64,000 bases of DNA from Microlunatus flavus (GTDB lineage Bacteria; Actinomycetota; Actinomycetes; Propionibacteriales; Propionibacteriaceae). The stretch covers positions 121,862 through 185,861 of the forward strand of contig NZ_FOFA01000010.1 in assembly GCF_900110855.1 (NCBI RefSeq), written 5' to 3'. A program made the position numbers and the translations under genes. Under the pieces are notes generated by a model. That model was not told the origin of the DNA, did no database searches, and worked only from the letters and a program-made list of their open reading frames with translations. Each line of letters starts with the position of its first letter. Position 1 is the first letter of the stretch. This document shows positions 16,960-24,825 of the stretch, in pieces.

Positions 16960-17964
16960 CTAGCGGGCGCTCCCGGCCCCGAGCCGCGCCAGCGCCGCGT
17001 CGTCCAGCGGCGAACCGGCCTCGCGGGCCGCGTACAGGGCAGCGCCCACGACCGGGCTGAACCGGGGCGCCCGCAGCGCGTACGACCCCGTCGCGGCGAG
17101 CCGCTCGGCGAAGAGCCGACGCACCCGCCCGGCGCGGAACACCCCGCCCGAGGTGGACACGGGCACGACCTCCCCCGGCCCGAAGCCCAGCCGCTCGGCG
17201 GTGACCCGCACCAGGCGGACGAGCTCGGCCACGCCCTCGTCCACGACCTCCGCGGCGACCGGGTCCCCGGCGTCGGCGGCGGCGGTGACGACGGGGGCGA
17301 GGGCGGCGATGGTGCTGCGGTCGCCGCCCCAGGTGTCGTGGACCAGGCTCACCAGGTCCAGCGGCGCGGCGAGCCCGAGCCGATCGCCGAGCAGCGCGTG
17401 CAGCGGACCGACGGGGGCGCGGCCGTCGGACATCCACGTCCAGGCCTGCAGACCGCGGATGCCGAGCCAGTACGCCGAGCCCTCGTCGCCGACGAGCTCG
17501 CCCCAGCCGCCGACGCGGACGTGGCGTCCGGCCCGCTCGCCGTAGGTCATCGAGCCCGTGCCGCTGATGACGTTGACCCCGGCGGCCAGCGCCAGCGAAC
17601 CGGCCCAGCCGCACACCATGTCGTTGTCGCAGCGGTATCGGTCGTGGCCCAGCAGCTCGCCCGGGATCGCGTCCAGCTCGGCGGTGTCCGCGCTCGCCTC
17701 CCCGTACGCCGGCAGCCCGAAGAACGCGCCGGCCAGGTCGGCCGGCGAGGCCCCGGCCGCCGCGCACACCGCGGGAACCGCCTCGGCGAGCAGCGCGCGG
17801 ACCAGCCCGGGCCCGCTCGCCTGCCCGGCGCCGAGGTAGTAGACGCTGGGCGCCTCGTGCTGCGCGAGCAGCCGGCCGTCCGCCGTGACGACGCAGAGCG
17901 CGGTCTTGGTGCCGCCGCCGTCGACGCCGAGGTACGCCGGCGCGTGCGTCACGCCAGCGCTCAC
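16960..17964 (-). CDS. N-acetylglucosamine-kinase-like ATPase (BadF/BadG family)
   Basis: A 334-residue sugar kinase of the ASKHA fold. It has the phosphate-1 motif [14 protein letters not shown] near residue 10, the [12 protein letters not shown] sugar-binding segment, and the adenosine block [33 protein letters not shown] and [11 protein letters not shown] follow. This pattern is that of N-acetylglucosamine/glucosamine kinases (NagK-like BadF group). It would phosphorylate the amino sugar released by the neighbouring GH4 enzyme or imported by the ABC system. The GTG start overlaps the stop of the SIS gene by 4 bp (GTGA); a second GTG four codons later is the alternative. Confidence 0.88.
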   Translation of the reverse strand: MSAGVTHAPAYLGVDGGGTKTALCVVTADGRLLAQHEAPSVYYLGAGQASGPGLVRALLAEAVPAVCAAAGASPADLAGAFFGLPAYGEASADTAELDAIPGELLGHDRYRCDNDMVCGWAGSLALAAGVNVISGTGSMTYGERAGRHVRVGGWGELVGDEGSAYWLGIRGLQAWTWMSDGRAPVGPLHALLGDRLGLAAPLDLVSLVHDTWGGDRSTIAALAPVVTAAADAGDPVAAEVVDEGVAELVRLVRVTAERLGFGPGEVVPVSTSGGVFRAGRVRRLFAERLAATGSYALRAPRFSPVVGAALYAAREAGSPLDDAALARLGAGSAR

Positions 17965-19166
17965 GCCGGGTAGGGGTGGAGCACCACGCCCTGGACGACC
18001 CGGTTGACCTCGCCGGAGGGGAACGGGTTGTCGGGCGTGAGCCCGCGGGCGACCGAGCTGCGCAGCGCGAACATCTGGGCGAAGACCGCGAAGACGACCG
18101 CGGCCAGCGCGTCGCCGAGGTCGTCGAGCCCCTCCGTCGACCAGGACCACCCGGCCGACGCCCCACCCCCGGCCGCGGCGTCCGCGCCGAGCACGACGAC
18201 CTGCTGCGGGTCGAGCTCGCGGCGCAGCTCGGCGACGATGTCGTCGTCGTAGCGCGAGGTGTAGGCGTCGGTCGAGCGCAGCACGACGACGAGGGTGTCG
18301 TCGGTCAGCAGCGCCTTGGGTCCGTGCCGGAAGCCGAGCGGGCTCTCGTGGTAGGCGAGGACGTCGCCGGCGGTCAGCTCGAGCAGCTTGAGCGCCGACT
18401 CCCGGGCCATCCCCGTCAGGGGGCCGCTGCCCAGGTAGACGACCCGTCCCGGCCGGCTCTCGGCGAGGGCGGCGACGTCCGGCGCGGCGGTCAGCAGGCG
18501 TTCGGCCTCGCCGGCCAGGCGGTCGAGGGCGGCGGGCGCCGCGTCGACGCCGGTCAGGGCGAACCAGCACGCGAGGACCATCGAGGTGAAGCTCGAGGTC
18601 ATGGCGAACCCGGCGTCGTGCGTCGCGGGCGGCAGCGGGAGGACGAGGGCCCGCTCGTCGCCGGCGAACGTCTGCGCCAGCTCGCCCTCGGCGTTGCAGC
18701 TGACGAGCAGGTGCCACACGGCGCCGAGCTGGGCGTCGGCGAGCCGGACGGCCGCCACGCTCTCGGGGCTGTCCCCGGAGCGCGCGAAGGACACGAGCAG
18801 CGTCGGCACGTCCTCGGCGAACACGGCGGCCGGGCCGCTGACGATGGTCGTGGTGGCGACGGCCTCCACGCGGTGGCGGGTGGCCAGCGCGAGCGCGGGC
18901 GCCAGCAGCTCCCCGGCGAAGGCCGACGAGCCCGCGCCCGTCAGCACGATGCGCAGGTCGGGCCGCGCCAGCAGCGGGCCGAGGAAGGCGTCGACCTCTG
19001 CACCGACCCCCGTGAGCAGGTCGCCGAGCTCGCGCCAGACGCGCGGCTGCTGGGCGATCTCGCGCGCCGTGGCCGACCCGCTGGGGTCGATCGCCTCGAG
19101 ACCGGCGGGGCTGCCCCCGAGACCGGCGTCGTGGGCCGCGCTGGCCGAGGTGGTCGCGGTGGTCAT
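17961..19166 (-). CDS. SIS-domain sugar-phosphate isomerase/deaminase (AgaS-like)
   Basis: This 401-residue protein holds two SIS folds (about residues 50-210 and 230-390), as in AgaS and the isomerase half of glucosamine-6-phosphate synthase. Signatures include RIVLTGAGSSAFAGE, LLVSFARSGDSPESVAA, VVYLGSGPLTGMARESALKLLELT, AYHESPLGFRHGPKALL and the terminal PSGEVNRVVQGVVLHPY, diagnostic of the AgaS group. The likely reaction is isomerisation and deamination of an amino-sugar 6-phosphate to feed fructose- or tagatose-6-phosphate into glycolysis. It is placed between the GH4 gene and the kinase with 4-bp overlaps on both sides. Confidence 0.9.
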   Translation of the reverse strand: MTTATTSASAAHDAGLGGSPAGLEAIDPSGSATAREIAQQPRVWRELGDLLTGVGAEVDAFLGPLLARPDLRIVLTGAGSSAFAGELLAPALALATRHRVEAVATTTIVSGPAAVFAEDVPTLLVSFARSGDSPESVAAVRLADAQLGAVWHLLVSCNAEGELAQTFAGDERALVLPLPPATHDAGFAMTSSFTSMVLACWFALTGVDAAPAALDRLAGEAERLLTAAPDVAALAESRPGRVVYLGSGPLTGMARESALKLLELTAGDVLAYHESPLGFRHGPKALLTDDTLVVVLRSTDAYTSRYDDDIVAELRRELDPQQVVVLGADAAAGGGASAGWSWSTEGLDDLGDALAAVVFAVFAQMFALRSSVARGLTPDNPFPSGEVNRVVQGVVLHPYPA

Positions 19167-20587
19167 GCGTTCTCCGTCCGTACGGGGGTGGCTGCGGGGT
19201 CGGCGGCGGTGCCCGTCGCGGGCCGCCCGGCGAAGGACGCGAGCGTGCCGGGGTGCGCGCGCACCGCGTCGTCCAGGATCGCGCGCGCCACCTCGGGGCT
19301 CGGCACGAGGGGGTCGAGCGCGAGCGCCTGCACGGCGAGGTCCCGGTCGCCGCGCAGCGCCGCCCGGACCGTCAGCTCCTGCTGCTGCGCCCGCGCGGTG
19401 AGGACGGCGGCGATCGCCGTGGGCAGCGCGCCGACCGCCAGCGGGACCACGCCGCGCGCGCCGACCACGGCGGGGACCTCGACGACCGCGTCCGGCGGGA
19501 GGTTGGTGATCGCGCCGCGGTTGGGGACGTTGACGGCGAGCTCGACGTGCTCGCGCCCGGTGACCAGCGCCTCGGCGATGGACACCAGCCGCTCGGCCTC
19601 CTGGTCGCGGCGGGCCTCCCCCACCGGCACCCGGCCGTCGGCCTGGTCGTGCAGCCGCTGCCAGAGGTCGGACTTCTGGTCGATGTAGCGCAGGGTGTCG
19701 TCCCGGCCCTGCTGCAGCCCCCAGGGCAGGTGGTCCTCGTCCACCCCCGCGCCGTCGGTGGAGCGCAGGTACCAGCCGAAGAACTCGGCCACGTGCCGGT
19801 CACCGGGCGCCGGGTAGCGGCCGAACGTTCCGAAGAGGTCGGCCGACACGGGCAGGTGCACGCCCTCCTCCCCGGAGGTCGGGGCGTCGCGGCCTCCGGC
19901 GCGTTCGGCCACGAGCGCGGCGAGGCGGGGGTAGAGGTCCTCCGTGCCCAGCCGGTAGTCGAGCAGCCAGCACAGGTGGTTGAGCCCGGCGAAGGTGGCG
20001 TGCACCTCGGAGGCCCGGTCGGCCAGGCCGAGGTCGGCGTTGAGCTTGGCGAGGGTGTGCATGGTGCCGTGGCACAGCCCGATCGTCGGGACGCCGGTCT
20101 CGGCGGTGACGCCGCGGACGTTCGCGGTGAGCGGGTTGGAGTAGTTCACCAGCTGCGCCCCGGGTGCCAGGTCGGCGACGTCGCGGGCGATGGCGACCAG
20201 CTCGGGCACGTGGCGCAGCGCGCGCAGCACCCCGCCCGGACCCACGCTGTCGCCCACCGTCTGCGCGATCCCGTACGCGCCCGGGACCTCGAGGTCGAGC
20301 CGCCAGCCCTCCGCGGCGCCGACCGCGATCGTCGTCGTCACGATCCGCGCGCCGGGCAGCGCCTCGCGCCGGTCGGTGTGCGGCACGAACGTGACGTCCA
20401 CGCCGCGCGCCTGCGCCAGCCGCCGGCCGACCCGGGCCATGACCTCCGCCGCCTCCGCGTTCAGGTCGACCAGGTGCACCGTCCAGCCCTCGAAGGTCCG
20501 GTTGCCGACGAGGTCGGCCATCAGACCTGGCGTGAAGACGGTGCTGCCGGCCCCGACCAGCACGACCGAGCGGTCCGCGGTGCTCAC
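19163..20587 (-). CDS. Glycoside hydrolase family 4 enzyme
   Basis: A 474-residue GH4 glycosidase. It opens with the Rossmann NAD+ motif (VLVGAGSTVFTPGLMADL) and shows YGIAQTVGDSVGPGGVLRAL, the metal-binding VNYSNPLTANV and GLCHG motifs, FAGLNHLCWL with the metal-binding His, and VEVPAVVGARG. GH4 enzymes use NAD+ and a divalent metal to cleave by a redox elimination mechanism, acting on alpha- or beta-glycosides with or without 6-phosphate. With an ABC importer and no PTS gene nearby, the substrate may be unphosphorylated or phosphorylated by the operon's kinase. Overlaps of 4 bp link it to the permease and SIS genes. Confidence 0.9.
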   Translation of the reverse strand: MSTADRSVVLVGAGSTVFTPGLMADLVGNRTFEGWTVHLVDLNAEAAEVMARVGRRLAQARGVDVTFVPHTDRREALPGARIVTTTIAVGAAEGWRLDLEVPGAYGIAQTVGDSVGPGGVLRALRHVPELVAIARDVADLAPGAQLVNYSNPLTANVRGVTAETGVPTIGLCHGTMHTLAKLNADLGLADRASEVHATFAGLNHLCWLLDYRLGTEDLYPRLAALVAERAGGRDAPTSGEEGVHLPVSADLFGTFGRYPAPGDRHVAEFFGWYLRSTDGAGVDEDHLPWGLQQGRDDTLRYIDQKSDLWQRLHDQADGRVPVGEARRDQEAERLVSIAEALVTGREHVELAVNVPNRGAITNLPPDAVVEVPAVVGARGVVPLAVGALPTAIAAVLTARAQQQELTVRAALRGDRDLAVQALALDPLVPSPEVARAILDDAVRAHPGTLASFAGRPATGTAADPAATPVRTENA

Positions 20588-21492
20588 TTGGCGCTCCCGG
20601 CGAGCAGCCCGTTGACGATGTAGCGGTTGAACACCAGCGCCAGGGCGGCCGGGACGACGATCGCCAGCACGCCAGCCGCGTTCAGCAGCGTCGAGGGGAC
20701 GACGTGCCGGCCCTGCAGCGCGGCGATCACCACGGTCAGCGGCTGCGTCGACAGGTCGCTCGACAGCACCAGCGGGAACAGGAACTGCCCCCACGCGAAG
20801 AGGAACGTGATCAGCGCGGTCGAGATGATCCCGGGCACCGCGAGCGGGAGCAGCAGGTGGCGCAGGACCTGCAGCCGCCCGGCCCCGTCGATCAGCCCGG
20901 CCTCCTCGATCCCCTGCGGGATGGAGGCGAAGTAGTTGTGCAGCACCCAGGTCGCCAGCGGCAGGAAGCCCGAGACGTAGACGAGCACGATGCCGGCGTA
21001 GGTGTTGACCAGCCCGAAGAGGCTCATGATCCGGTAGAGCGGGATGAGCGTCGTGTACGGCGGGAAGGCCATCGTGGCCAGCACGGCGTAGAAGAAGACG
21101 TTCCGCCCGCGGAACCTGAAGCGCGCGAACGCGTACGCCGCGAGCGTCGCCAGCACGACCGTGACGATCGTGGCCAGCCCGCACTCGACGACGATGTTCA
21201 GCGCCGAGCGGCGGATCTGCCCGGGCACGTCGCTGTCGTCGGTGAGCAGCCGGGCGTAGTTGTGCAGAGTCGGGTGCAGCGGCACGTACTGGGTGTCCGC
21301 CGACCGCGCGTCCGCCTCGGTCTGCAGGCTCGTCTTGACCGCCCAGTAGATCGGGACGATCGACCACAGCACGGCCAGCACGAGCCCGACCACGCGGCCG
21401 GCCCCCATGCGGTCCGTCCGGTGGCGGCGCCGGGCCGGCACGGTCGCCGGGGCGGCGGTGGTGCCGGAGCGGGTGGTGACGGCGGCGCTCAC
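20584..21492 (-). CDS. Carbohydrate ABC transporter permease (MalG type)
   Basis: A 302-residue inner-membrane permease with about six transmembrane helices, starting after a 30-residue Arg-rich cytoplasmic N-terminus. The loop that docks the ATPase reads EEAGLIDGAGRLQVLRHLLL, followed by PLAVPGI, the EAA motif of binding-protein-dependent sugar importers. It pairs with the preceding permease and lipoprotein as a CUT1-type system. No ATPase gene is present in the operon, so a shared MsiK-like ATPase encoded elsewhere is expected, as is usual in actinobacteria. The GTG start overlaps the upstream permease stop by 4 bp. Confidence 0.94.
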   Translation of the reverse strand: MSAAVTTRSGTTAAPATVPARRRHRTDRMGAGRVVGLVLAVLWSIVPIYWAVKTSLQTEADARSADTQYVPLHPTLHNYARLLTDDSDVPGQIRRSALNIVVECGLATIVTVVLATLAAYAFARFRFRGRNVFFYAVLATMAFPPYTTLIPLYRIMSLFGLVNTYAGIVLVYVSGFLPLATWVLHNYFASIPQGIEEAGLIDGAGRLQVLRHLLLPLAVPGIISTALITFLFAWGQFLFPLVLSSDLSTQPLTVVIAALQGRHVVPSTLLNAAGVLAIVVPAALALVFNRYIVNGLLAGSAK

Positions 21493-22454
21493 AGCTCGAC
21501 CTTCCGGTAGACGGCCTTCACGATCACCAGGGAGCCGACGAGCGTGAGGACGGTGATGAACAGGCTCAGCGCGTAGCCCTGCCCGAAGTCGAGGTTCTGG
21601 AAGCTGACGAAGTAGGTCTGCATGGTCACCGTCGCGCCCGTCGCCGCCGCCCCGTTGAGCACGTACGGCTGGTCGAAGACGTTGAGCGTCGCCACCAGGG
21701 CCTGGACCATGCACACCGCGATGCCCGGCCGGGCGAGCGGCAGGGTGATCTGGCGAATCGCGCCCCACCGGCTGCAGCCGTCGATCTGCGCGGCCTCGTA
21801 GAGCTCGTCGGGGATGAGCTGCAGCGCGGCCAGCACCAGCAGCACCGACAGCGGCGTGATCTGCCAGACCTGGACGAGCTCGATGAGGACGATCGTCAGG
21901 ACCCGGTTCTCGCCGAGCAGCAGGTGGCCGCCGCCGAGCCCGACGTCGTTCATGACGGCCGAGACCAGCCCGGCGTTCGGGTCGAAGATGCCGCTCCAGA
22001 GGATGCCCTCGACCACGCCCGGCAGCGCCCACGGGAGGATCAGCACGGCGATCACCAGGCTGCGCCCCCGGAACGGGCGCTGCAGCAGGATCGCCATGAC
22101 GATGCCCAGCACCGTGGACAGCACGACGCCGACCACGACGTAGAGCGCGGTGTTCGCGAGGCTGCTGCGGATCGCGTCGCTCTCCGCCAGCGCGCGGAAG
22201 TTCCGCAGCCCGGAGAAGCGCGTGGGCGGGTCGAGCGCGTTCACCGTGAAGAAGGACTGCACGATGGTGAACACCGCCGGGACGAACGCCAGCCCGGCGA
22301 TGAAGACGATCACGGGCGCGACGAGGACGTACGGCAGCGGCCCCGCCCCGGTCGAGCGGCCCCGGCGGGCCGGGGACGGCGTGGTGCCGCCCCCGGAACC
22401 GCCCCGCGGCGACTCCGCGAGGCCCGCGGACCCCGCTGCGCTCACCGAGCTCAC
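21489..22454 (-). CDS. Carbohydrate ABC transporter permease (MalF type)
   Basis: This 321-residue permease is the partner of the downstream MalG-type protein. After a Gly/Ser/Pro-rich cytoplasmic tail there are about six membrane helices (first one PYVLVAPVIVFIAGLAFVPA). The EAA loop reads YEAAQIDGCSRWGAIRQITL followed by PLARPGI. It ends with a typical VGSLVIVKAVYRKVEL. The start is the GTG overlapping the stop of the binding-protein gene (GTGA); a GTG three codons later is possible. Together with the other permease it would form the membrane channel for an oligosaccharide or amino-sugar glycan fragment. Confidence 0.94.
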   Translation of the reverse strand: MSSVSAAGSAGLAESPRGGSGGGTTPSPARRGRSTGAGPLPYVLVAPVIVFIAGLAFVPAVFTIVQSFFTVNALDPPTRFSGLRNFRALAESDAIRSSLANTALYVVVGVVLSTVLGIVMAILLQRPFRGRSLVIAVLILPWALPGVVEGILWSGIFDPNAGLVSAVMNDVGLGGGHLLLGENRVLTIVLIELVQVWQITPLSVLLVLAALQLIPDELYEAAQIDGCSRWGAIRQITLPLARPGIAVCMVQALVATLNVFDQPYVLNGAAATGATVTMQTYFVSFQNLDFGQGYALSLFITVLTLVGSLVIVKAVYRKVEL

Positions 22455-23803
22455 TGGCCGCTGGAGAGCTTGGTCGCGGTGTCGCCCATCGCCTTGATGG
22501 CGTCGTCGACGCTCATCGACCCCGTGGCCGCGGCGTGCAGGTTCGTGTAGACCGCGTTGGAGAACTGCGGGTACCAGGTCGGAGCGCCGCCGGGGAAGAC
22601 CGGCTTGGAGCCCTCGAGCATCGTCGACAGCTGGTCGCCGTAGACGAGGTTGCCGCTGGCCGTCATCTTCTCGACCGCCGAGAGCCGCGACGGGATCGGG
22701 AAGGCCGTGAAGGCCTTCTCCGGGCCGTTGACGCCGGCGAAGTCGACCTGCTGCTGCTCGGAGGTGAACCACTCGATGAACTTCGCCGCCGCCTGCGGGT
22801 ACTTGGCCTCCTTGGGGATGCCGACGCCGTCGGGGTTGCTGAGGTTGGCCGTCGGGCCCGTCACGCCCGGCGTCGCGAGGTAGCGGACCTGGCCCTTGAC
22901 CGAGCTCTGGTCGGGCAGGTCGTAGAGCGTGCCGACCGTGCCGGAGTAGTCGGAGAAGATGCTCGCGACCTCGCCCTTGGCCATCAGTGTCTGCTGGCCC
23001 TGGCTGTCGGTGACGTTGATGTTCCCGGGCGGCACGAGGCCGTTCTTCATCGCGTCGACCATCCACTGGGCGGCCTTGTAGCCGGGCGAGCCCGGGTCGG
23101 TGAACTGCGGCTTGCCCGACTCGTCGAGCACGCTCCCGCCGAAGGCGCCGGTGGTCTCGTACCAGTACGTCGACAGGCCCTCCGACGCGGCGAACGGGAT
23201 GTCCAGCGGGTGCTCGACGTCGCCCTTGGCCTTCACCTTCTGCAGCGCCGCGGTGTACTCGTCCATCGTCGTCGGCTCCTTCGTCACGCCCGCGGCGTCG
23301 AAGAGCTTCTTGTTGTAGGTCGTGACCATGAACGAGGCGTCGTACGGGATGCCGACGACCTTGCCGTCGCTCGTGAACGACGCGAGCTGCGGCATGTCGG
23401 CCTTCATCGACTCGACGTCGAGGTAGTCGCCCATCGGGTAGAACCAGCCGAGCTTGCCCAGCTGGCCGACGCGCGACCAGTCGACGTCGGTCGCGTCGGC
23501 GAAGTAGGTCTTGGCCGTCGCCGCGGCGCTGATCTTGGTCTGCAGGCTGTCCCAGTCGATGTTCACCCAGTTGACCGTGATGCCGGTCTGCTTGGTGAAG
23601 TCGTCGAGCGCGGCCTTGGGCGGCGGGTCCGCCGCGAGCGCCACCGTGATCGTCACGCCGCTGGTCTGCGTCGACCCACCGCCCGCCTGGCCGCCGCCGC
23701 CGCCCCCGCCGCAGCCCGCGAGCAGCAGCGCGCTCAGCGACGCCCCCGCCACCAGCTGGAGGGCCCTGCGCCGGGTCGTCCCCGTGCCTCGTCCTGCTCC
23801 CAT
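22451..23803 (-). CDS. Extracellular sugar-binding lipoprotein
   Basis: A 450-residue family-1 solute-binding protein and the first gene of the nine-gene sugar operon. The N-terminus has twin arginines (TTRRRALQLVAGASLSALLL) and a lipobox LLAGC with the lipidated Cys at residue 31, then a Gly-rich linker. Mature features include ITVNWVNIDWDSLQTKI, FADATDVDWSRVGQLGKLGW and KEAKYPQAAAKFIEWF. Many Trp/Tyr residues suit sugar stacking. The ATG chosen follows GGAGGAG; an upstream in-frame ATG would spoil the signal peptide. Substrate is inferred from the operon as an amino-sugar glycan. Transcription is probably controlled by the divergent DeoR protein. Confidence 0.95.
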   Translation of the reverse strand: MGAGRGTGTTRRRALQLVAGASLSALLLAGCGGGGGGGQAGGGSTQTSGVTITVALAADPPPKAALDDFTKQTGITVNWVNIDWDSLQTKISAAATAKTYFADATDVDWSRVGQLGKLGWFYPMGDYLDVESMKADMPQLASFTSDGKVVGIPYDASFMVTTYNKKLFDAAGVTKEPTTMDEYTAALQKVKAKGDVEHPLDIPFAASEGLSTYWYETTGAFGGSVLDESGKPQFTDPGSPGYKAAQWMVDAMKNGLVPPGNINVTDSQGQQTLMAKGEVASIFSDYSGTVGTLYDLPDQSSVKGQVRYLATPGVTGPTANLSNPDGVGIPKEAKYPQAAAKFIEWFTSEQQQVDFAGVNGPEKAFTAFPIPSRLSAVEKMTASGNLVYGDQLSTMLEGSKPVFPGGAPTWYPQFSNAVYTNLHAAATGSMSVDDAIKAMGDTATKLSSGQ

Positions 23804-23844
23804 GTCACTCCTCCACGTCTTCGTCGACCAGGTCGTGCCCATGT

Positions 23845-23951
23845 GCGCACACATGAGCAGTTCGCCCAGCGCTGCGCGTTCGTGGAGCAGAATCAAGCAG
23901 TTGGTCCCGCCGAGGTCAACAGATCAGCGCAAATGCGCACGACAATGAGCA
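23845..23951. promoter_or_regulatory. Candidate DeoR operator pair in the divergent promoter region
   Basis: Two related boxes occupy the 202-bp gap between the sugar operon and its DeoR gene: GCGCACACATGAGCAG (23845-23860) and GCGCACGACAATGAGCAC (23935-23952). Both share GCGCAC plus ATGAGCA, and the first contains the perfect palindrome TGTGCGCACA (23843-23852). They are good candidates for autoregulation and operon control by looping. Confidence 0.5.
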
Positions 23952-23993
23952 CTCGCGCATCAAGACTGTTAAGAACACGCACACGGCTGCTGC

Positions 23994-23999
23994 TACAGT
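23994..23999 (+). promoter_or_regulatory. -10 box of the deoR-type gene
   Basis: TACAGT ends 6 nt before the GTG codon, placing the transcription start on or next to the start codon and implying a leaderless mRNA. No ribosome binding site is seen. A -35 box is not clear. Confidence 0.5.
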
Positions 24000-24005
24000 C
24001 CGCAC

Positions 24006-24758
24006 GTGCAGCGCGGCGAGCGGCTCAACGCGATCCTCGAGCAGGTGGGCTCCTCCGGCCGTGTCGACGTGGCCGACCTCGCGGGCCGTCTGGGCGTGTC
24101 GGGGGCCACCGTGCGCCGCGACCTGCAGACGCTCAGCCGCAACCAGCTGCTCGTCCGCACCCACGGGGGCGCGGTCTCGCAGCAGACCGACGCCGAGGTG
24201 CCGGCCCGCGTGAAGGCCGTGCTGCGGCAGCCGGAGAAGCGCCGCATCGCCCGGGCCGCCGACCGCCTCGTCGGCGAGGGCGCGGTGCTCGGCATCACGG
24301 GCGGGTCGACGACCCTCGAGCTGGCCCGCGTGCTCGTCGGACGCCGAGGCCTCACCGTCGTGACGAACTCGCTCGACGTCGCCTCCGAGCTCGCCGGCAA
24401 CGCCGGGATCCGGCTGGTCATGATCGGCGGCATCGTCCGCCGCTCCCGGGAGCTCGTCGGGCCGGCCGCGGAGACGATGCTCGCCAACTACCACCTCGAC
24501 CTCGCCTTCATCGGCGTCGACGGGCTCTCCGCCGAGGGCTGCACGACGTACGACGAGATGGAGGCCACGACCGACGCGGCCTTCCTGCAGCAGGCCCGCC
24601 GCCGGATCGTGGTCGCCGACAGCTCCAAGATCGGCAAGGTGACGTTCGCCCGGATCAGCCCCCTCGCCGGCATCACCGACCTCGTCACCGACCGCGGCGC
24701 CCCCGCCGACGCGCTCGAGCCGATCCGCCAGGCCGGCGTCGCCGTGATCGCGGTCTGA
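24006..24758 (+). CDS. DeoR/GlpR-family sugar-phosphate-sensing repressor
   Basis: A 250-residue DeoR-type regulator. The N-terminal HTH reads RVDVADLAGRLGVSGATVRR followed by DLQTLSRNQLLVRTHGGAV. The C-terminal sensor has KRRIARAADRLVGEG, ITGGSTTLELARVL, VVTNSLDVASEL, GIVRRSRELVGP and VVADSSKIGKVTFAR, the phosphosugar-binding isomerase-like fold. It should repress the divergently transcribed amino-sugar operon and be released by a sugar phosphate. Repeated ATGAGCA/GCGCAC boxes in the shared promoter region are likely operators. The gene converges on the beta-helix protein across a long palindrome. Confidence 0.95.
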   Translation: MQRGERLNAILEQVGSSGRVDVADLAGRLGVSGATVRRDLQTLSRNQLLVRTHGGAVSQQTDAEVPARVKAVLRQPEKRRIARAADRLVGEGAVLGITGGSTTLELARVLVGRRGLTVVTNSLDVASELAGNAGIRLVMIGGIVRRSRELVGPAAETMLANYHLDLAFIGVDGLSAEGCTTYDEMEATTDAAFLQQARRRIVVADSSKIGKVTFARISPLAGITDLVTDRGAPADALEPIRQAGVAVIAV

Positions 24759-24774
24759 TGCGCCGACCCGGACC

Positions 24775-24825
24775 GAACTTCTGCCGGGTTGACCACCTGT
24801 CAGGTGGTCAACCCTGCAGAAGTTC
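24775..24825. terminator. 51-bp near-perfect palindrome between convergent genes
   Basis: An inner 14-bp perfect stem (24786-24799 with 24801-24814, single-base loop) is extended past one mismatch by a further 10-bp perfect stem (24775-24784 with 24816-24825). It fills the gap between the deoR-type gene and the beta-helix gene. It is a probable bidirectional terminator, unusually long and stable. Confidence 0.65.
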
